Source: Irpex lacteus (lineage: Eukaryota; Basidiomycota; Agaricomycetes; Polyporales; Irpicaceae). Taken from it: a stretch of DNA of 64,000 bases. The stretch is taken from positions 3,038,001-3,102,000 of the forward strand of contig MQVO02000001.1 of NCBI GenBank assembly GCA_001986395.2, given 5' to 3'. Positions 45,601-57,158 of this stretch are shown here, one piece after another (the first letter of the stretch is position 1; each line of letters starts with the position of its first letter). The position numbers were made by a program, and so were the translations under genes. The notes beneath the pieces were generated by a model that was given only the letters and a program-made list of their open reading frames with translations, ran no database searches and had not been told where the DNA came from.

Positions 45601-47900
45601 ATGGCATTAACGGCTATGTCACCCACCACTCTGCCTCATGAAAGCGTGTGGGACGAGGCCATCGTCCCGGCATTGCGCAAAAGTGTGTATTCTTTGTTGT
45701 TGCTGCGTGCCACTCATTTCAACTGACATCGTGCAGGGCTCGAGAGCGAAAGTATGGCATTATCCAAGCGAATGTCTGCCGCTTCCATGACCTCCAATGA
45801 GGACCCATCACAAAGTGGATTCTCCTCGAACGCGTCGTATGTGCCCAGGGACAAGCAGATGTCACCGACATACCAGTCTCCCAAGCCTAGTGCCATTCCC
45901 CGCCCGAGCCTCCAGCAATCACGCCCGGCAGAGGCATCAAGTTCCGCCACTAGAAGTTCGCGTTCAAGCTCCTTTCAACGCAGCCGTGCGCTCTCGCAAC
46001 CCTTTATCCTTGACCGACCACCTACGAGTAGCTCATCCCATGTTCGCGTGGACTCCTTCTCCCGGTCAACCTCTCCCATGGTTGCAAAGTCAACGCGAAT
46101 ACCGGTCTCTCGTAATAGAACCACGAGCGTATCAAGTGGCAAACAGCCATCTCTCAATGGCAGTGCAAGCATACAGACGAGGTCGGACAGCCGCAGTGGG
46201 TCGAATAAGGTTAACGGTCAGCCTTATCAGTTGCAGGCTGATCCCGCGCCAGACTTATGGCCTGTCGACGAGTACGGACAGGTATCGTCGGTTGCTTCGC
46301 GCGCAACTCTGCGTATACCGCGGTCACAAGATCCCGACATAGTCAGCGAACGACCGCCATTCAACGCCAACTCCGTGTCTTCGCGTAGTGGGTACGAAGA
46401 CGACTACCCTCGAATGTCAACTGAGTCGGAGGAGCGACCGTATGAGCATTGGTATCGGGGAGATGTATCTAGGAATGGTGGTGTGGGCGAGCTGCGTGTT
46501 GGGCGGAGGCAGGAGATGCTCGACATAGCCAACTACGGTCACTCTTTACGGCAAGCTTCATCCCGTACCACCATAAACCGATCGCGCTCAAACTCTAGGG
46601 GTCGTGAATATAGATCATCACCAGGCCGCAGACCACGCGCCGACAGCTTGGGAGCACGGGAGAGCATTTATATCGATGAAGATTCCAGGATACACGAGAC
46701 GAGCTTGGTGCTTAACGAGCGACCACCGACTGATCTGGACAGCGACGGAGAGGAGGATTATGATCCTTTGGATGATTATTATACGGAAGCAGCATACGAC
46801 AGGGATGGTGGGATGGGTAATGGGGAGGTAACTACGCCACCTGCAGCATCCTTCGACCGAAGCGACACCCCCTCCACCCTCGTCGAGCCATCCAAATCCG
46901 TAAACTCCAACTTCAAAAGTCGGATACCTACTCCCACCCCTCGCCAAATATCTGAACAGTCGCGCGCGGAAACGCCAACGCAGCGTGCCGCCACGATATC
47001 CCCTGAACCGACAACCCCGAAAGCTTCAGCAGCCCTCCTTCAACCACAGCCTAAGCTCACTGTGAATACTACTGCAGCAGCCAAGGATAACTCGAGTAAT
47101 AAGCGACGGGCGAAGAGTCCTGCGTCGGCGACTTCGAATGCGAAGAAGTCGAGGACGAAGAGTCCTGCGCCGAAACCGAAACCTCAGCCGAAGAAGAAGG
47201 AAGTACGAGGATCTGTGGCGCAGTATCCGGCGATTGAAGGTATTGACGGAGATGACCTCTCTCATGCGATACCGACGTGGACGCAGCCTGCGCCACCGCC
47301 GTCAGGCAACTGGGACGATGTGAGTTGTGGTTTGGAGGTATATGCGATCTATGATACTGATCTTTGTTGCCCACTATAGGCTGTGCTTCCGGTGGTAGCT
47401 CGTAAGCAGGGGCTTGAAGGACAGTATGTGAAGGCCGACGGTAGTGCTAAACCTCGGAAGCCACTGGAAACTGTTCCAGAACCGGTACGTCTCCGAATGT
47501 CGAAGCTAATGTCGTCGTTGCGCTAATGATAAACTTCGCTCAGGCACCCGGAACATTCGGATTCAAGTATCGTACGTCACGAAACACGACTCCAGTGGAC
47601 AATGTCCCCATGGAAGAGTTTGGGCAACGAGGAGCAACGATCATAATCGAGAAGGAGGATTCCCGACCCTCCGCTTCCGAGAGCGAGACACTAACGGCGC
47701 AGCACTCGCCTCAACCACCAGTTCCACGGTCACCGCATGACGGCTCGGACAGAACGGACTCCCCCGCTCCATTCTCACAGTACCCTCCGACCCCTATACC
47801 TCAGATACAGATCACACGGCCATCGAATGACGTGCAGAAGTTCGATGTGCAGCATGAGGACGAGAAGAGTGGAGGGTGCTGCAAGTGTGTCATCATGTGA
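45601..47900 (+). CDS. Disordered prenylated protein, Mod5/TeaR-like
   Basis: Phase-checked four-exon model (45601-45682, 45737-47319, 47380-47484, 47544-47900), 708 residues. A short conserved N-terminus (VWDEAIVPALRKRLESESMA) precedes some 600 residues rich in Ser, Pro, Arg and Lys without a fold. The protein ends GGCCKCVIM, a CaaX box (CVIM, Met favours farnesylation) with two further cysteines that could be acylated. This layout, a disordered chain tied to the membrane by a prenyl group, is that of Mod5/TeaR, the cell-end receptor for the microtubule-delivered polarity marker Tea1/TeaA. The assignment rests on layout and the N-terminal motif and is an inference. The neighbour is a septation kinase, another cell-geometry gene. 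Confidence 0.7.
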
Positions 47901-48540
47901 TTCTCCGCCTTGCCTGTCTTCCCTGCCTGTCTCGCCCATTCTCATCACCTCACACTGACTATCCTCGTGCCGTTTCGTTTTCACTTTGGAACTTTTGCTC
48001 ACCCGGTGGTATATCTCCTGGCCCATATTCTTGTATTCACAATTCACACGCACCATTTACTTCTTGCGCGTCCTTCCCATCTGCTCACTCGCCCTCCTCA
48101 TCTTCATGTCCCCGTCGTTCATCGTTAACATAGCTTTCTCACTCGGCTTCGAATTCATGCATTCTTCACTATTATATTTGTGTAACGCAAATCCCTCCTG
48201 TTTCTTTCTTTCGATCGTTTGAACTACACGTTGGCTATACCTCTTCGTCTTTCTACTACTCATACCCTAGGTAACTTTATACGTCGAATCTCATTTACAT
48301 CTCTAATTCTGGATCTAAAACCTGCTATGCGAAGACCCCAGCGGGGGCGTGGGAGTATATCTGCCGGTTTCGTTTTCGGGCGTTTGTCTTATGTAAAGTA
48401 TTGGTTTCTGACTTTCGCCGTCGACTTGGACCTCAGCCTCCTCATAACCTGCGCGTAGTTCTCGTACTTGTTGAACGAGGTGCGTTACGGATTCTCATTT
48501 GTTTGCTCATTCTAAACATACCAACGTCGGAAGTAGAACA
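47901..48540. other. Intergenic stretch before the mL5 gene
   Basis: Pyrimidine-rich 3' flank of the prenylated protein gene, then the mL5 promoter. No gene seen. Confidence 0.4.
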
Positions 48541-49452
48541 ATGAGTGCGGCCTCGTCCACTGCTCGGGTAGCCCGTACAGCTGGCCAAACCGCAACACGC
48601 CGCGGACGCTTCACAAAACCTCCTCTCCCTCGCAAACCTCTCAGGTTCGACCCGCAAACGCGACTGCCAATCCCTCATGTCAACGTCGTCGTCCGTGACA
48701 CCAACCCAAGTCGCGTGAGCGACCACTACCACACGACTGTCCGCGACAACCTCATGTACATGAGCTACGTCCATGACGCTACGCCTCGGAAACCTCCTCG
48801 TCAAATTCGTTTGGCATATGACCCCGAAGATCCGTATGTGAAGAATCGGTACAACCCTCCTGTTGGTGTTGCGCAGTGGACGAGACAGCCGCTTCCTCCT
48901 GTCACACCCGAAAACGTCCTTGAGCTGGACCGTATACAGCTTCACTGTTTCCTCAGAGAGTCCATTTCAAGCCGGTCGAACTTGCTTGGTCCTATTATGG
49001 CATTCCGTGCGCTCTCGGGAGAGTCGTATCAGGGTGGAGGACGTCGTACGTCGGAGGGTGTGCAGATAGTTCGAGGAAAAAAGCAGGTGCAGGGATGGGT
49101 CAGGCGTGGTATTCCAGTCGGAGTGAAGGTTGACCTCAAGGGACCGAAGATGTACGACTTCTTGGGTACGCTTGTCGACTTTGTGCTCCCGCGACTCAGG
49201 GAGTTCCCTGGATTGGTGCTGCCGGCTCAGTCGTCGCTCTTGACGTCCCCGAGTGCAGCAACTGGAGTTGTTTCGTTCGGTTTGGAGCCTATGGCTATGG
49301 GATTGTTCCCCCAGCTAGAGTTCAACTTGGACGCGTACCCCAAGTCTTATGGCTTCCACATCCATTTCATCACGAATGCGAAGGGAGAGGGTGCTCAAAA
49401 TCGGGCCGCGGCTTTGCTGTCTGGCTTCCAAATACCCTTCGTTAGGGCATAA
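48541..49452 (+). CDS. MRPL7: Mitochondrial ribosomal protein L5 (uL5m)
   Basis: An intron-less frame of 303 residues from ATG 48541. The N-terminus is basic and hydroxylated (STARVARTAGQTATRRGRFT), as expected of a mitochondrial import signal. The L5 domain follows: QLHCFLRESISSRSNLLGPI, YQGGGRRTSEGVQIVRGKK, GIPVGVKVDLKGPKMYDFL, LVDFVLPRLREFPGL and FNLDAYPKSYGFHIHFIT. L5 binds 5S-type and 23S-type rRNA at the central protuberance of the large subunit. Yeast MRPL7 is the likely counterpart. No damage. Confidence 0.9.
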   Translation: MSAASSTARVARTAGQTATRRGRFTKPPLPRKPLRFDPQTRLPIPHVNVVVRDTNPSRVSDHYHTTVRDNLMYMSYVHDATPRKPPRQIRLAYDPEDPYVKNRYNPPVGVAQWTRQPLPPVTPENVLELDRIQLHCFLRESISSRSNLLGPIMAFRALSGESYQGGGRRTSEGVQIVRGKKQVQGWVRRGIPVGVKVDLKGPKMYDFLGTLVDFVLPRLREFPGLVLPAQSSLLTSPSAATGVVSFGLEPMAMGLFPQLEFNLDAYPKSYGFHIHFITNAKGEGAQNRAAALLSGFQIPFVRA

Positions 49453-49924
49453 TACTTGTGAGTGTCTCGTATAGTTTTCATTAGTGCTTAAATCTCAATG
49501 GTAAACTCCATAGACATTTATATTTACTGTACACGCTACATCATAATGCTCGGATGCTTTTAGAGATCCCCTCCTACGTCTGTTCAACCGAAAACTCCGT
49601 TGCCCACTTCACCACGACCAAGGTAATATAGATCGACAGCTAACTTTGATTGCTGAGGCCTGAAGCAGCGGACCGGAAGATTAGACGGCTCGCCCCCGAC
49701 AGTTGCAACGTTCAATCGCCATACACAGCGTGCGTACCTTGCCCGTCACGCCGCGCTCACTACCGCAGCCGCGAAGTCTCTTCGAGTCTTGTGACGACGT
49801 TGCAAGTTCACCTGAGCTGTCCGACGGCCGAGCGCGGCCCGCCAACGTGATCCTCCAGGTGAGTATATGAACAGCTCGATGGGCCGTAGAATAGTCACCG
49901 TCTTCTGCTTCACTGACACACAGC
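49453..49924. other. Intergenic stretch before the pectinesterase gene
   Basis: 3' flank of mL5 and promoter of the pectinesterase gene. Nothing else seen. Confidence 0.4.
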
Positions 49925-51510
49925 ATGAAAATCCTCGCTCTGCTGGCAGTCGCTGCTACCTCGGTTGCAGCTTTGTCGCCCACATTTCGCGATTGTCAGC
50001 TGCAAAAGCCTCAAGGAACTTCACCTTTACAAGGCTGCCCCGCTGGGACCGTGTTTGTGTCTGCGACCGACCGTACCGCGAATTTCTCCACTGTTCAAAG
50101 CGCAATTGAGGCATTGTAAGTTGAGGTTTATGTAGCTCTCAAAACAGTTCACGAACCATAGACATCATCTAGATCTCACGATGAGCCCGCGGTGATCCTG
50201 ATAGGTGAAGGTGAATACCATGAAATCGTCAACATTACTAGACAAGCACCTGTAACACTACTGGTCGGTATATTTCATCTATCTGTGCGAAAACGCTGAT
50301 AAATTTGTATCTTTAGGGCCAACTTGACTCAGCCACTGCCTTCGATCCGTCAGGGAACGCTACCACGAGAAACTTGGTCCAAATCTGGAACAACGTCTTC
50401 GTAGCAAATGGGATTGACGACGCGCAGTCTGCAGTCCTCACAGTTGCACCCTCGTTCAATGCTTCACTTATAGGTGCTGGGCCTACTGGGGCCCCGTTAC
50501 AGTCTCTCTTTGGGAACACGGACTTCAAGGCGTACAATATCGACTTCCAGAATCGAGCTGTAAGTCTGACTGGACATGACCTGAGTTGAGGATGACGAGC
50601 GTTGACCATACGGTACAGGCAAACTTCTCGATCTCTCAGGCGCTGGTGACGGATATCTCATACGCAAACGCTTCGTTCTATGGGTGCTCTTTTGCAAGCT
50701 ACCAGGATACGTGGTATACCGGTCGTAATGCCAGCACATATGTCGTCGACAGTATCATCTTCGGCCAAACGGACTGTAGGTACTTTGCTCCCTTCTGCGT
50801 CGAATCGACCTAATGTCGACATATAGATCTTTTCGGATTCGGTACCGCGTAGGTCCTTGCTTCATATATCATGGGCAATAAGGCTTGAGTGTTCACCACG
50901 CTGTAGCTGGTTCCAGAACGTTACCCTTGCAAATCGTGCTTGCGGAGGCGGTATAGTCGCCTGGAAAGGCACGAATCTAACTGATGCGCCAAACAACCGA
51001 TATGGGGCGTATATTGCCGATTCTCGTATTATCCGAGTACGTCTAATGCGTTGTTTCTTGTGGACAATTACTGACGTACTTCAAGTCTCCGGATGCCAAT
51101 GCAACTACTGTCACGAAAGAGCAGTGTTTCTTAGGTATGAGAGGCTATGGAGTGTCTACAGAAATTTCTCATAGGCTCCCATTAGGTCGACCGTGGAACG
51201 ATCTGGCTACCTCAGTCTTCCTACGGACGTTCATGGATGATAGTATCACCCCTGCAGGATTTAAACCTTTTGACAGTGCAAGGCCCGTCATAGCTAATAC
51301 TACATTCTATGCCGAGTATCATTCGAGCGGTACGTCCCCCAAATATTCTGTCTTGCACGTAAGTCTGACACTAATGGTATAGGTCCTGGGGGAAACACCA
51401 CAAAACGAGTATCGGATCATATACTCACTGACGCAGAATCCAGCAACTTTACTATCGAAAAGGTGTTCTTGGAGAGACCAAAGTGGATCGACTTCGAGTA
51501 CCAACTTTAG
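49925..51510 (+). CDS. Secreted pectin methylesterase (CE8)
   Basis: Phase-checked nine-exon model (49925-50115, 50173-50263, 50317-50559, 50619-50775, 50827-50848, 50907-51036, 51086-51134, 51186-51329, 51383-51510), 384 residues. A signal peptide (MKILALLAVAATSVAALS) leads to a right-handed beta-helix enzyme: GTVFVSATDRTANFSTVQSA, YNIDFQNRAANFS, FYGCSFASYQDTWYTG with the catalytic-site Gln and Asp, TDYLFGFGTAWFQN with the second Asp, and CFLGRPWND with the Arg that binds the galacturonate carboxylate. It removes methyl esters from pectin, preparing plant-wall pectin for polygalacturonases. Several Asn-X-Ser/Thr sites suggest glycosylation. Exon 5 is 22 bases. All catalytic positions are present. 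Confidence 0.9.
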
Positions 51511-52555
51511 GGTATCTCGTTGACAATTAAAACGCACTTCATCTCATGCGAATTCACCTCGCACCCATGAATTTGGCCTGATCCAAGATACGTATCTTAG
51601 TGTCATATTCAACATGCTGTGATACACATACGTTATGAGTAGATGTGCACTTTATACAGTGTACATCTACCCATAACGTCCATGACCAAATTATCCGTAC
51701 CTCCGAGTCGAGGGATTTGAGGTTGCGGAAGATCGCATCGTCGCCAAGCTGGTGGAGAAATGAGATACGACAGGATCTGGTGCCTCAGCTGTAGATTGAG
51801 TGCAGAGTTTATAAGGCAGCCTGTTATCGCTGAACTCTACTTTGCCTTTGGGCAGACGCTGGCCACAATAATAGCTTGTCTCTGTGGAAACCGCCGCACA
51901 AAAGCTGCTGACAAGAGAGATATCCGCGCAGTCCCGAATTAGTTGAGTAAGAACCGTCGCGCTGGGTGTCTGGCCACAAGGCTGACCATAAAACCCAGTA
52001 AGTCGCTGTAAAGTGGAGGTTCATATGACTTACCGCACGATACCACACAGCATACACGACCAGCCCAAGTCTCGCTGCTCGTCGATTTGGGCCTATCACG
52101 TTTGCCTATTGTCATTCCTTGACGACGTCAGACAATTGGAGTTCACGACCTGAGCGCATGCACTTGCCTTTGCTGTCGGATACGCTACAGTACATCTGCG
52201 GCCCTCATTTCACCATTTTATACATAGTTTCTTTTCTCTGTGGGGTGCCACAACGTCCCCCAGTCATAGTATGACGCATCTGTTCATGTGCTTCGTTGTT
52301 CGAGATCTTTACTTGAAGTCCTCCCCAGCACTCCAGGAAGGACTGCAACGGACGCCGGTAGTTCAGTCAGTCACAGTAATCAAAGCACATGCGTAAAAGA
52401 CAATATACGACGTCAGGATGTAAAATTACAATACAAATTCCGTGGATGATTATGTGTGCCTAAGTAAGACAAGACATCGCTCTTGATACCCAAGTTTTCT
52501 GTCCATCCCTCTTTTAACGAGTCGAATAGCCAAGCAATAAATAATCGAAGGCCAG
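51511..52555. other. Convergent intergenic stretch
   Basis: Region between the pectinesterase stop and the stop of the minus-strand DUF6533 gene. It contains the hairpin listed below and no supported gene. Confidence 0.4.
51631..51678. repeat. Imperfect inverted repeat, 20-base arms
   Basis: CGTTATGAGTAGATGTGCAC at 51631-51650 pairs with TGTACATCTACCCATAACG at 51660-51678 with two mismatches across a nine-base loop. It lies about 120 bases after the pectinesterase stop, so it would form a stem-loop in that transcript's 3' end, or may be a tiny transposon relic. Confidence 0.6.
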
Positions 52556-54481
52556 TTACTCCCCGCAGTCCAGAGCGTGTGCATGCTTGCTGGGGCCAGC
52601 TTCATTCGTGGCGATAAGATTTCCTTGGCCGTCGTGCACGACAGTTGTTTGTTCGAGGACTACGCCGGGTGGTAACTGAGGGCGGGCCGAAAGTGATCGA
52701 AGGCGGATGGTACTGCTAACGGTGCTTGAAGAGTTCAAGATGTCCAACCCGCTGATTGAGCCCAAGAGATGTCTTTTCCGACCTTGCTCGCGCAGATGCA
52801 GCATGATGCGGGAGCCCATCGCGACTGTCAAACTACGTGAAATTCAATATCAGAGTGAAGCATCTTTGAAGAAAGATGGTACGTACAGGTATTCCAATCT
52901 TCCAAGTGGCCGATAGATTAGCACGCTAGATATCTAGGATCTAACAAATAGGGATAACGTACTGCGCAGCGATATTCTGTAACCCAGGCGGTGCGGATAC
53001 AATCATGATGGTGAGGACGAGAGTAATCGCGAAGATGACACTGTGTTGAATATCATCATGTCAGATGAACCAACTGCCGATAAATAAGTAATTGAACCCA
53101 CCTATAGTAGAGAATTCCATCTCGTAGAAGCAATGCCGAGATTTTTCCTGCCGTCTTCAGGCGTACCGCACCAATAGTCCGATTCAATGTGAGAATGAGA
53201 ATAATGGTGTCATAGATCAGTGGCAGAAAAGCCGACGACGAAGCCCAGACGCCGCTGAAAGGGGAACGGAGAGGCTCAGCGAGGAAGAGCAGGAGAAGTG
53301 ATTGGAACCCACACGCTGGAGTCGAATATCATGGTGCATGCTGCACCGTATAAAGCTAAAATGTGAAACCTCGGTGATGGAAGAGAAAGGGAAGGAGCCA
53401 CATACTGTGCACGGAACTATCGTGTAAAACCGCTGTGATTCGGCATTTTACGTCAGATATGTGCATGCAGAAAGCAGTGATTGTGCAACTCACGGACTCC
53501 ATGTGTTAGCAACCATGCTTGCACACCAAGTTCGAAACCGAGGCAGATAATAAGAAAGCCCACTACCAATGGTCTTCGATCATACAACGCAGACACTCTG
53601 CGATCGTAAAGTCAGAGTAGCACACGGAACTTCAAGATTGCGACAAACCGAATGAGCATCATGAGCATTGTGATGTTGATACCAATGACTGTTGCTGAAC
53701 CTTCATATCGAATGAAGCGTCGGCAGCTACGTGGTGATAAATAGGCTGAACTCAGTCCCCATTGAGCGACAGATGATGCTGCGCCTACTGTACCTCTACG
53801 TATAGCGCAGGTGAATCAGTCTCTAACAACTGTGAGAAAGACGTAGCTACTGACCTCGGGGGTCCACGCCGGTGACAAATATGCTTCGCACATGATCAAG
53901 GTCAGCCGCTATCGGGTAACTCGCATGGAAAACCAGATTTCGTACCAAACAAGTTCCCGATGAAGAGTAATGGTGTCAAGTAACGATTCTGTGAAGGCTG
54001 CGGTCAGGAGACCCACGACGTCGGACAAAAGCAAGCTCATACAAGTAGAAATAAGTAAGTGACTGCATGTCGTTCCGTCAGTTCTTGGTAGTCAAACGAG
54101 CATCTTGTGACCAGAACTCACGCAAGCCCTTTGATCCTCGCCAGATATATTCGACCTTTCATATGTATGATCGAGTTAGGCATTACAAGAATATGACTGA
54201 AGGCTATTCACCTCGTCTGAAAATGTAATCATGTGGTCCCATATTAATATGGTAAAACCGACGAAAGCCACATACTGCAAGGTTATTCAGCAAACTCTTT
54301 TTCGTGTATTCGATGGGGCAATCCTTACGATAGTTATTCGCCTACACAGAGCTCAGTCAGTCTCCACACGACCTTATTCTTTTCAGATCACTTACACGTC
54401 TCTAATATCCTGAATCACGTACGGCGGAGTATCGTCTGTTGGCCTTCGAAACACGAAAGACCACCCTCCAAGGTGAAGCAT
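52556..54481 (-). CDS. DUF6533 seven-helix membrane protein
   Basis: About ten small exons on the minus strand; I read the peptide chain but did not fix every boundary. Reading from the start near 54481: TPPYVIQDIRD, YVAFVGFTILIWDHMITFSD, EVEYIWRGSKGL, NRYLTPLLFIGNLF, AYLSPAWTPE, CRRFIRYEGSATVIGINITM, LYDRRPLVVGFLIICLGFEL, FLPLIYDTIILILTLNRTIG, ITLVLTIMIVSAPPGLQNI and MGSRIMLHLREQGRKR, with a short cytoplasmic tail. The stretch DH(x)3FSDEVEYIWRG is the hallmark of the DUF6533 family, which is widely expanded in agaricomycetes. The seven predicted helices suggest a receptor-like topology; function and ligand are unknown. I see no frame break. Confidence 0.82.
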
Positions 54482-57091
54482 TCCCCTGCAGGATGCAAAA
54501 CTCTTCTGTACCGCTCGAACCTCAGGTAAGCGGAGGGCTGGCTGGGAACGGACGTCACAGAGGAGGTTTCATGAGGTGGTTAGGTCCAAAGAGTCAAATC
54601 ACAGTCTGGGACGTTCACGTTATAATAACGGATCGTCAAGTAGCCACCATCAGGATCTCGAATAAACTAGCTAGTTTTGGTCATATCACCGCGCAACCGT
54701 GACAGCCCGCAGCGTGAGCGACATGGGCACGCGGTGTTCCCCAAGGCACGTACGGTACAATGGTGAGTAAATTACGAAGATAATCAATGCCGACTGAGCG
54801 AAAATATTTGCGGCAGTCTCAAAGTGCGGGGTTAGTTACGGGACGAGCAAGCAGATCATTCGACCCTGACGCAGGAAATCTGGGGTCCCTTCCGTCCCGT
54901 GCCTGTGAGAATCCTGGTAATTGGCTGGAAGCTCCAAAACGCCCGTACGATCAGTAACTGGGTAATCTAGAGCATGAACGAAATTTGTAATGTTAGTTCT
55001 GGAAGGTCTGGTTTGCACGAGCTTACGGACCTGTGTACGCCAAGAAAAATTGTACGGGGATTTTCGTAACACGATGAATACAATTATGTTCAATGTACAA
55101 TGCCAGCCAAAAGCTCAGTAGAGCAGACATTCCAGTAAAAACTGTCAGCACGGCTTTTCATGGGGTATCTCGTCGTACTAAAGTACGCGTAGAGCTGCAT
55201 GTCAAGACATTGTGCGTGCAGTTGTCAATGCTGTGGGCCGAACTCAACTCGAACTCAGTTTGAACTTCGGCGCATCGGCACCGAGGTGGCCGCTACATGT
55301 GTCACGTGAATGGGCGCTAGGCGTGGGTGAGCAGCGCTCAGGCTCTTCCAGGTTCCTTGCTCTGCCTCCGCTTCCATCCCGTCTATCTCGCGCTGTCAGA
55401 GTGAATCTGTTCGAGAGAGGTAACGAAGCTACAGCACGTTGGCTGTTGAGTACGGCTAATTTTACGGCGTTCCGCGGTGCAAGTTGAAGTACTTACAAAG
55501 ACTGGACCACTTACCGCCAGTGCTCAGATACTATTTATCGATTGACGACACTCACTAGCAGTATAAGTTGAAGCTTTTCAACTATGACGAATACTGAAAT
55601 GTTCCAGCATTACTGATAGCCTCTACCTTGGCATGGTCAGAAACATGCTTACTTGCGTGTGGGAGCCCAGACGCACTCGTTCGTCGCAAGACATGGCACA
55701 TGCGTTACAAAACATCAATTTCCCAGTCGCTCGCCGTAACATATACATACTTTGAGTATAACACCGAAGTCACAGGTCGAGATCGATGTGCCTTCCTATG
55801 GTTCATCTGGCATTACGTGCTTGCTTGGTGGGAAACGAAGCAATTGCTCTGTCCTCTCGGAGGCGACGCACAGGTACGTGCCTTTCGGCTTTACAAGCGG
55901 TCATTGACTTCTGCTATAGCTTCTTGTCTAATTCACTCGGACTCCTCAGTCTGGGCGGAGTCGCGAGAGAGCTTCTCCGCAGCACAGTGTATGGAAAATT
56001 AATATACACACAGTCACCTTACCAGTCATCTTCCCAGCAATTCTTCTTCACCTAGATCTACGCCCCTTCCTTCCGTGACCGCGCAATTCAAGAGCAAAAG
56101 TGCGCCAATTCACGGCGCATCTGGCGACTTTGGGGATGTGGGGGTTGAGTAATGCCGTCGTTTGCGCCGTGTTTGGCGTGCTCACGTTCTTTCTTGTTGA
56201 CACACGTTGATTGCAGCTTCTCCCTTGACCTTCTCACATCTCTAGATATATTCGGCATTGGGATACTCACAGGCTATTAATGTCTTGCCGGCGGAAGCTC
56301 TGAGCAAAAATATGACCCATTCACTTTGTGGCGCTGGGGCCTGACGTGGAAGGCGTAAAGCTAAAAGGGAATCACCGAAGCGAACCCATGGCTTTTGCGC
56401 GGCTTCATACTCTGGACATGGCTCCTACGTGCGCAGGCTCTATTGCGTTAAGTGCGTTATGTTTGACGACTGGTAAGCTCTCCACCTAAGTACACTCAAC
56501 GAGTCTCCCTTGTCAGCTTGAGAGGGCTGTCAAGGAACGTTATTAACTGCGAGGGGTAATTGAGTGGACCTCATAGATGAGAATCCGTACTGGGGTTGAT
56601 CCAGGTACCAGAATTCACACCTCTGAGCGACGGTGTTTACTGAAAACACAGTCGCACGTTCACTCTACATCCTCTTGGTATGTCTGGTCCCTCGTTTCGG
56701 AGGCTCGCTGAATACTCCTTCGATTCGCGGTCGGCTAATCTTGTTATTTTTGGTGAGTAGTCTCCCTACCTCCGTGCTCTTTTACTGACTCTCATTCACT
56801 TTAATAGCAAATACCCGTGGTCAGCAGGCCTGGATCAGCTATACTTCCATGGATGGACATCAACAGCAATAGACAAAGAACGCAGAACGTCACACTTGCT
56901 TTCCGCTTCGTAATGGATTCTCAGGTATGGTTGTATGACCTGACACCTGCACAGTGGCCGTTCGGCATCGGATTGAACGTGCTTGGCCGACTGATTCGCT
57001 GACCGTGCTCATAGTCGTATTGCGTGGCACAACTAAGATCAGTCGAAAGCCAAAAAAAACCATATTTCAGCGCTGCAGCCTGAGCGAAACG
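54482..57091. other. Longest gene-poor stretch, 2.6 kb
   Basis: No recognisable gene. Weak candidates: a plus-strand spliced reading at about 56681-56880 (MSGPSFRRLAEYSFDSRSAN, intron, ANTRGQQAWISYTSMDGHQQ) that would give only about 45 residues, and single frames at 55212-55487 and 55628-56002 with no family features. I see no terminal repeats or transposase. Confidence 0.35.
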
Positions 57092-57098
57092 TATAAAA
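57092..57098 (+). promoter_or_regulatory. TATA box of the His-rich repeat gene
   Basis: TATAAAA lies 61-67 bases before the start codon at 57159, the position expected for a strong TATA-driven fungal promoter. Confidence 0.65.
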
Positions 57099-57158
57099 GC
57101 ACCTACAACACGAACAGTAAACAGCAAGCAATCGCTTCTAGCCTTAGCTCCTCTCAAC

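Noticed and set aside
55212..56002. Two plus-strand frames of 91 and 124 codons in the 2.6 kb gene-poor stretch
   Set aside because: No motif, no signal peptide and no consistent intron chain; expected by chance in sequence of this length.
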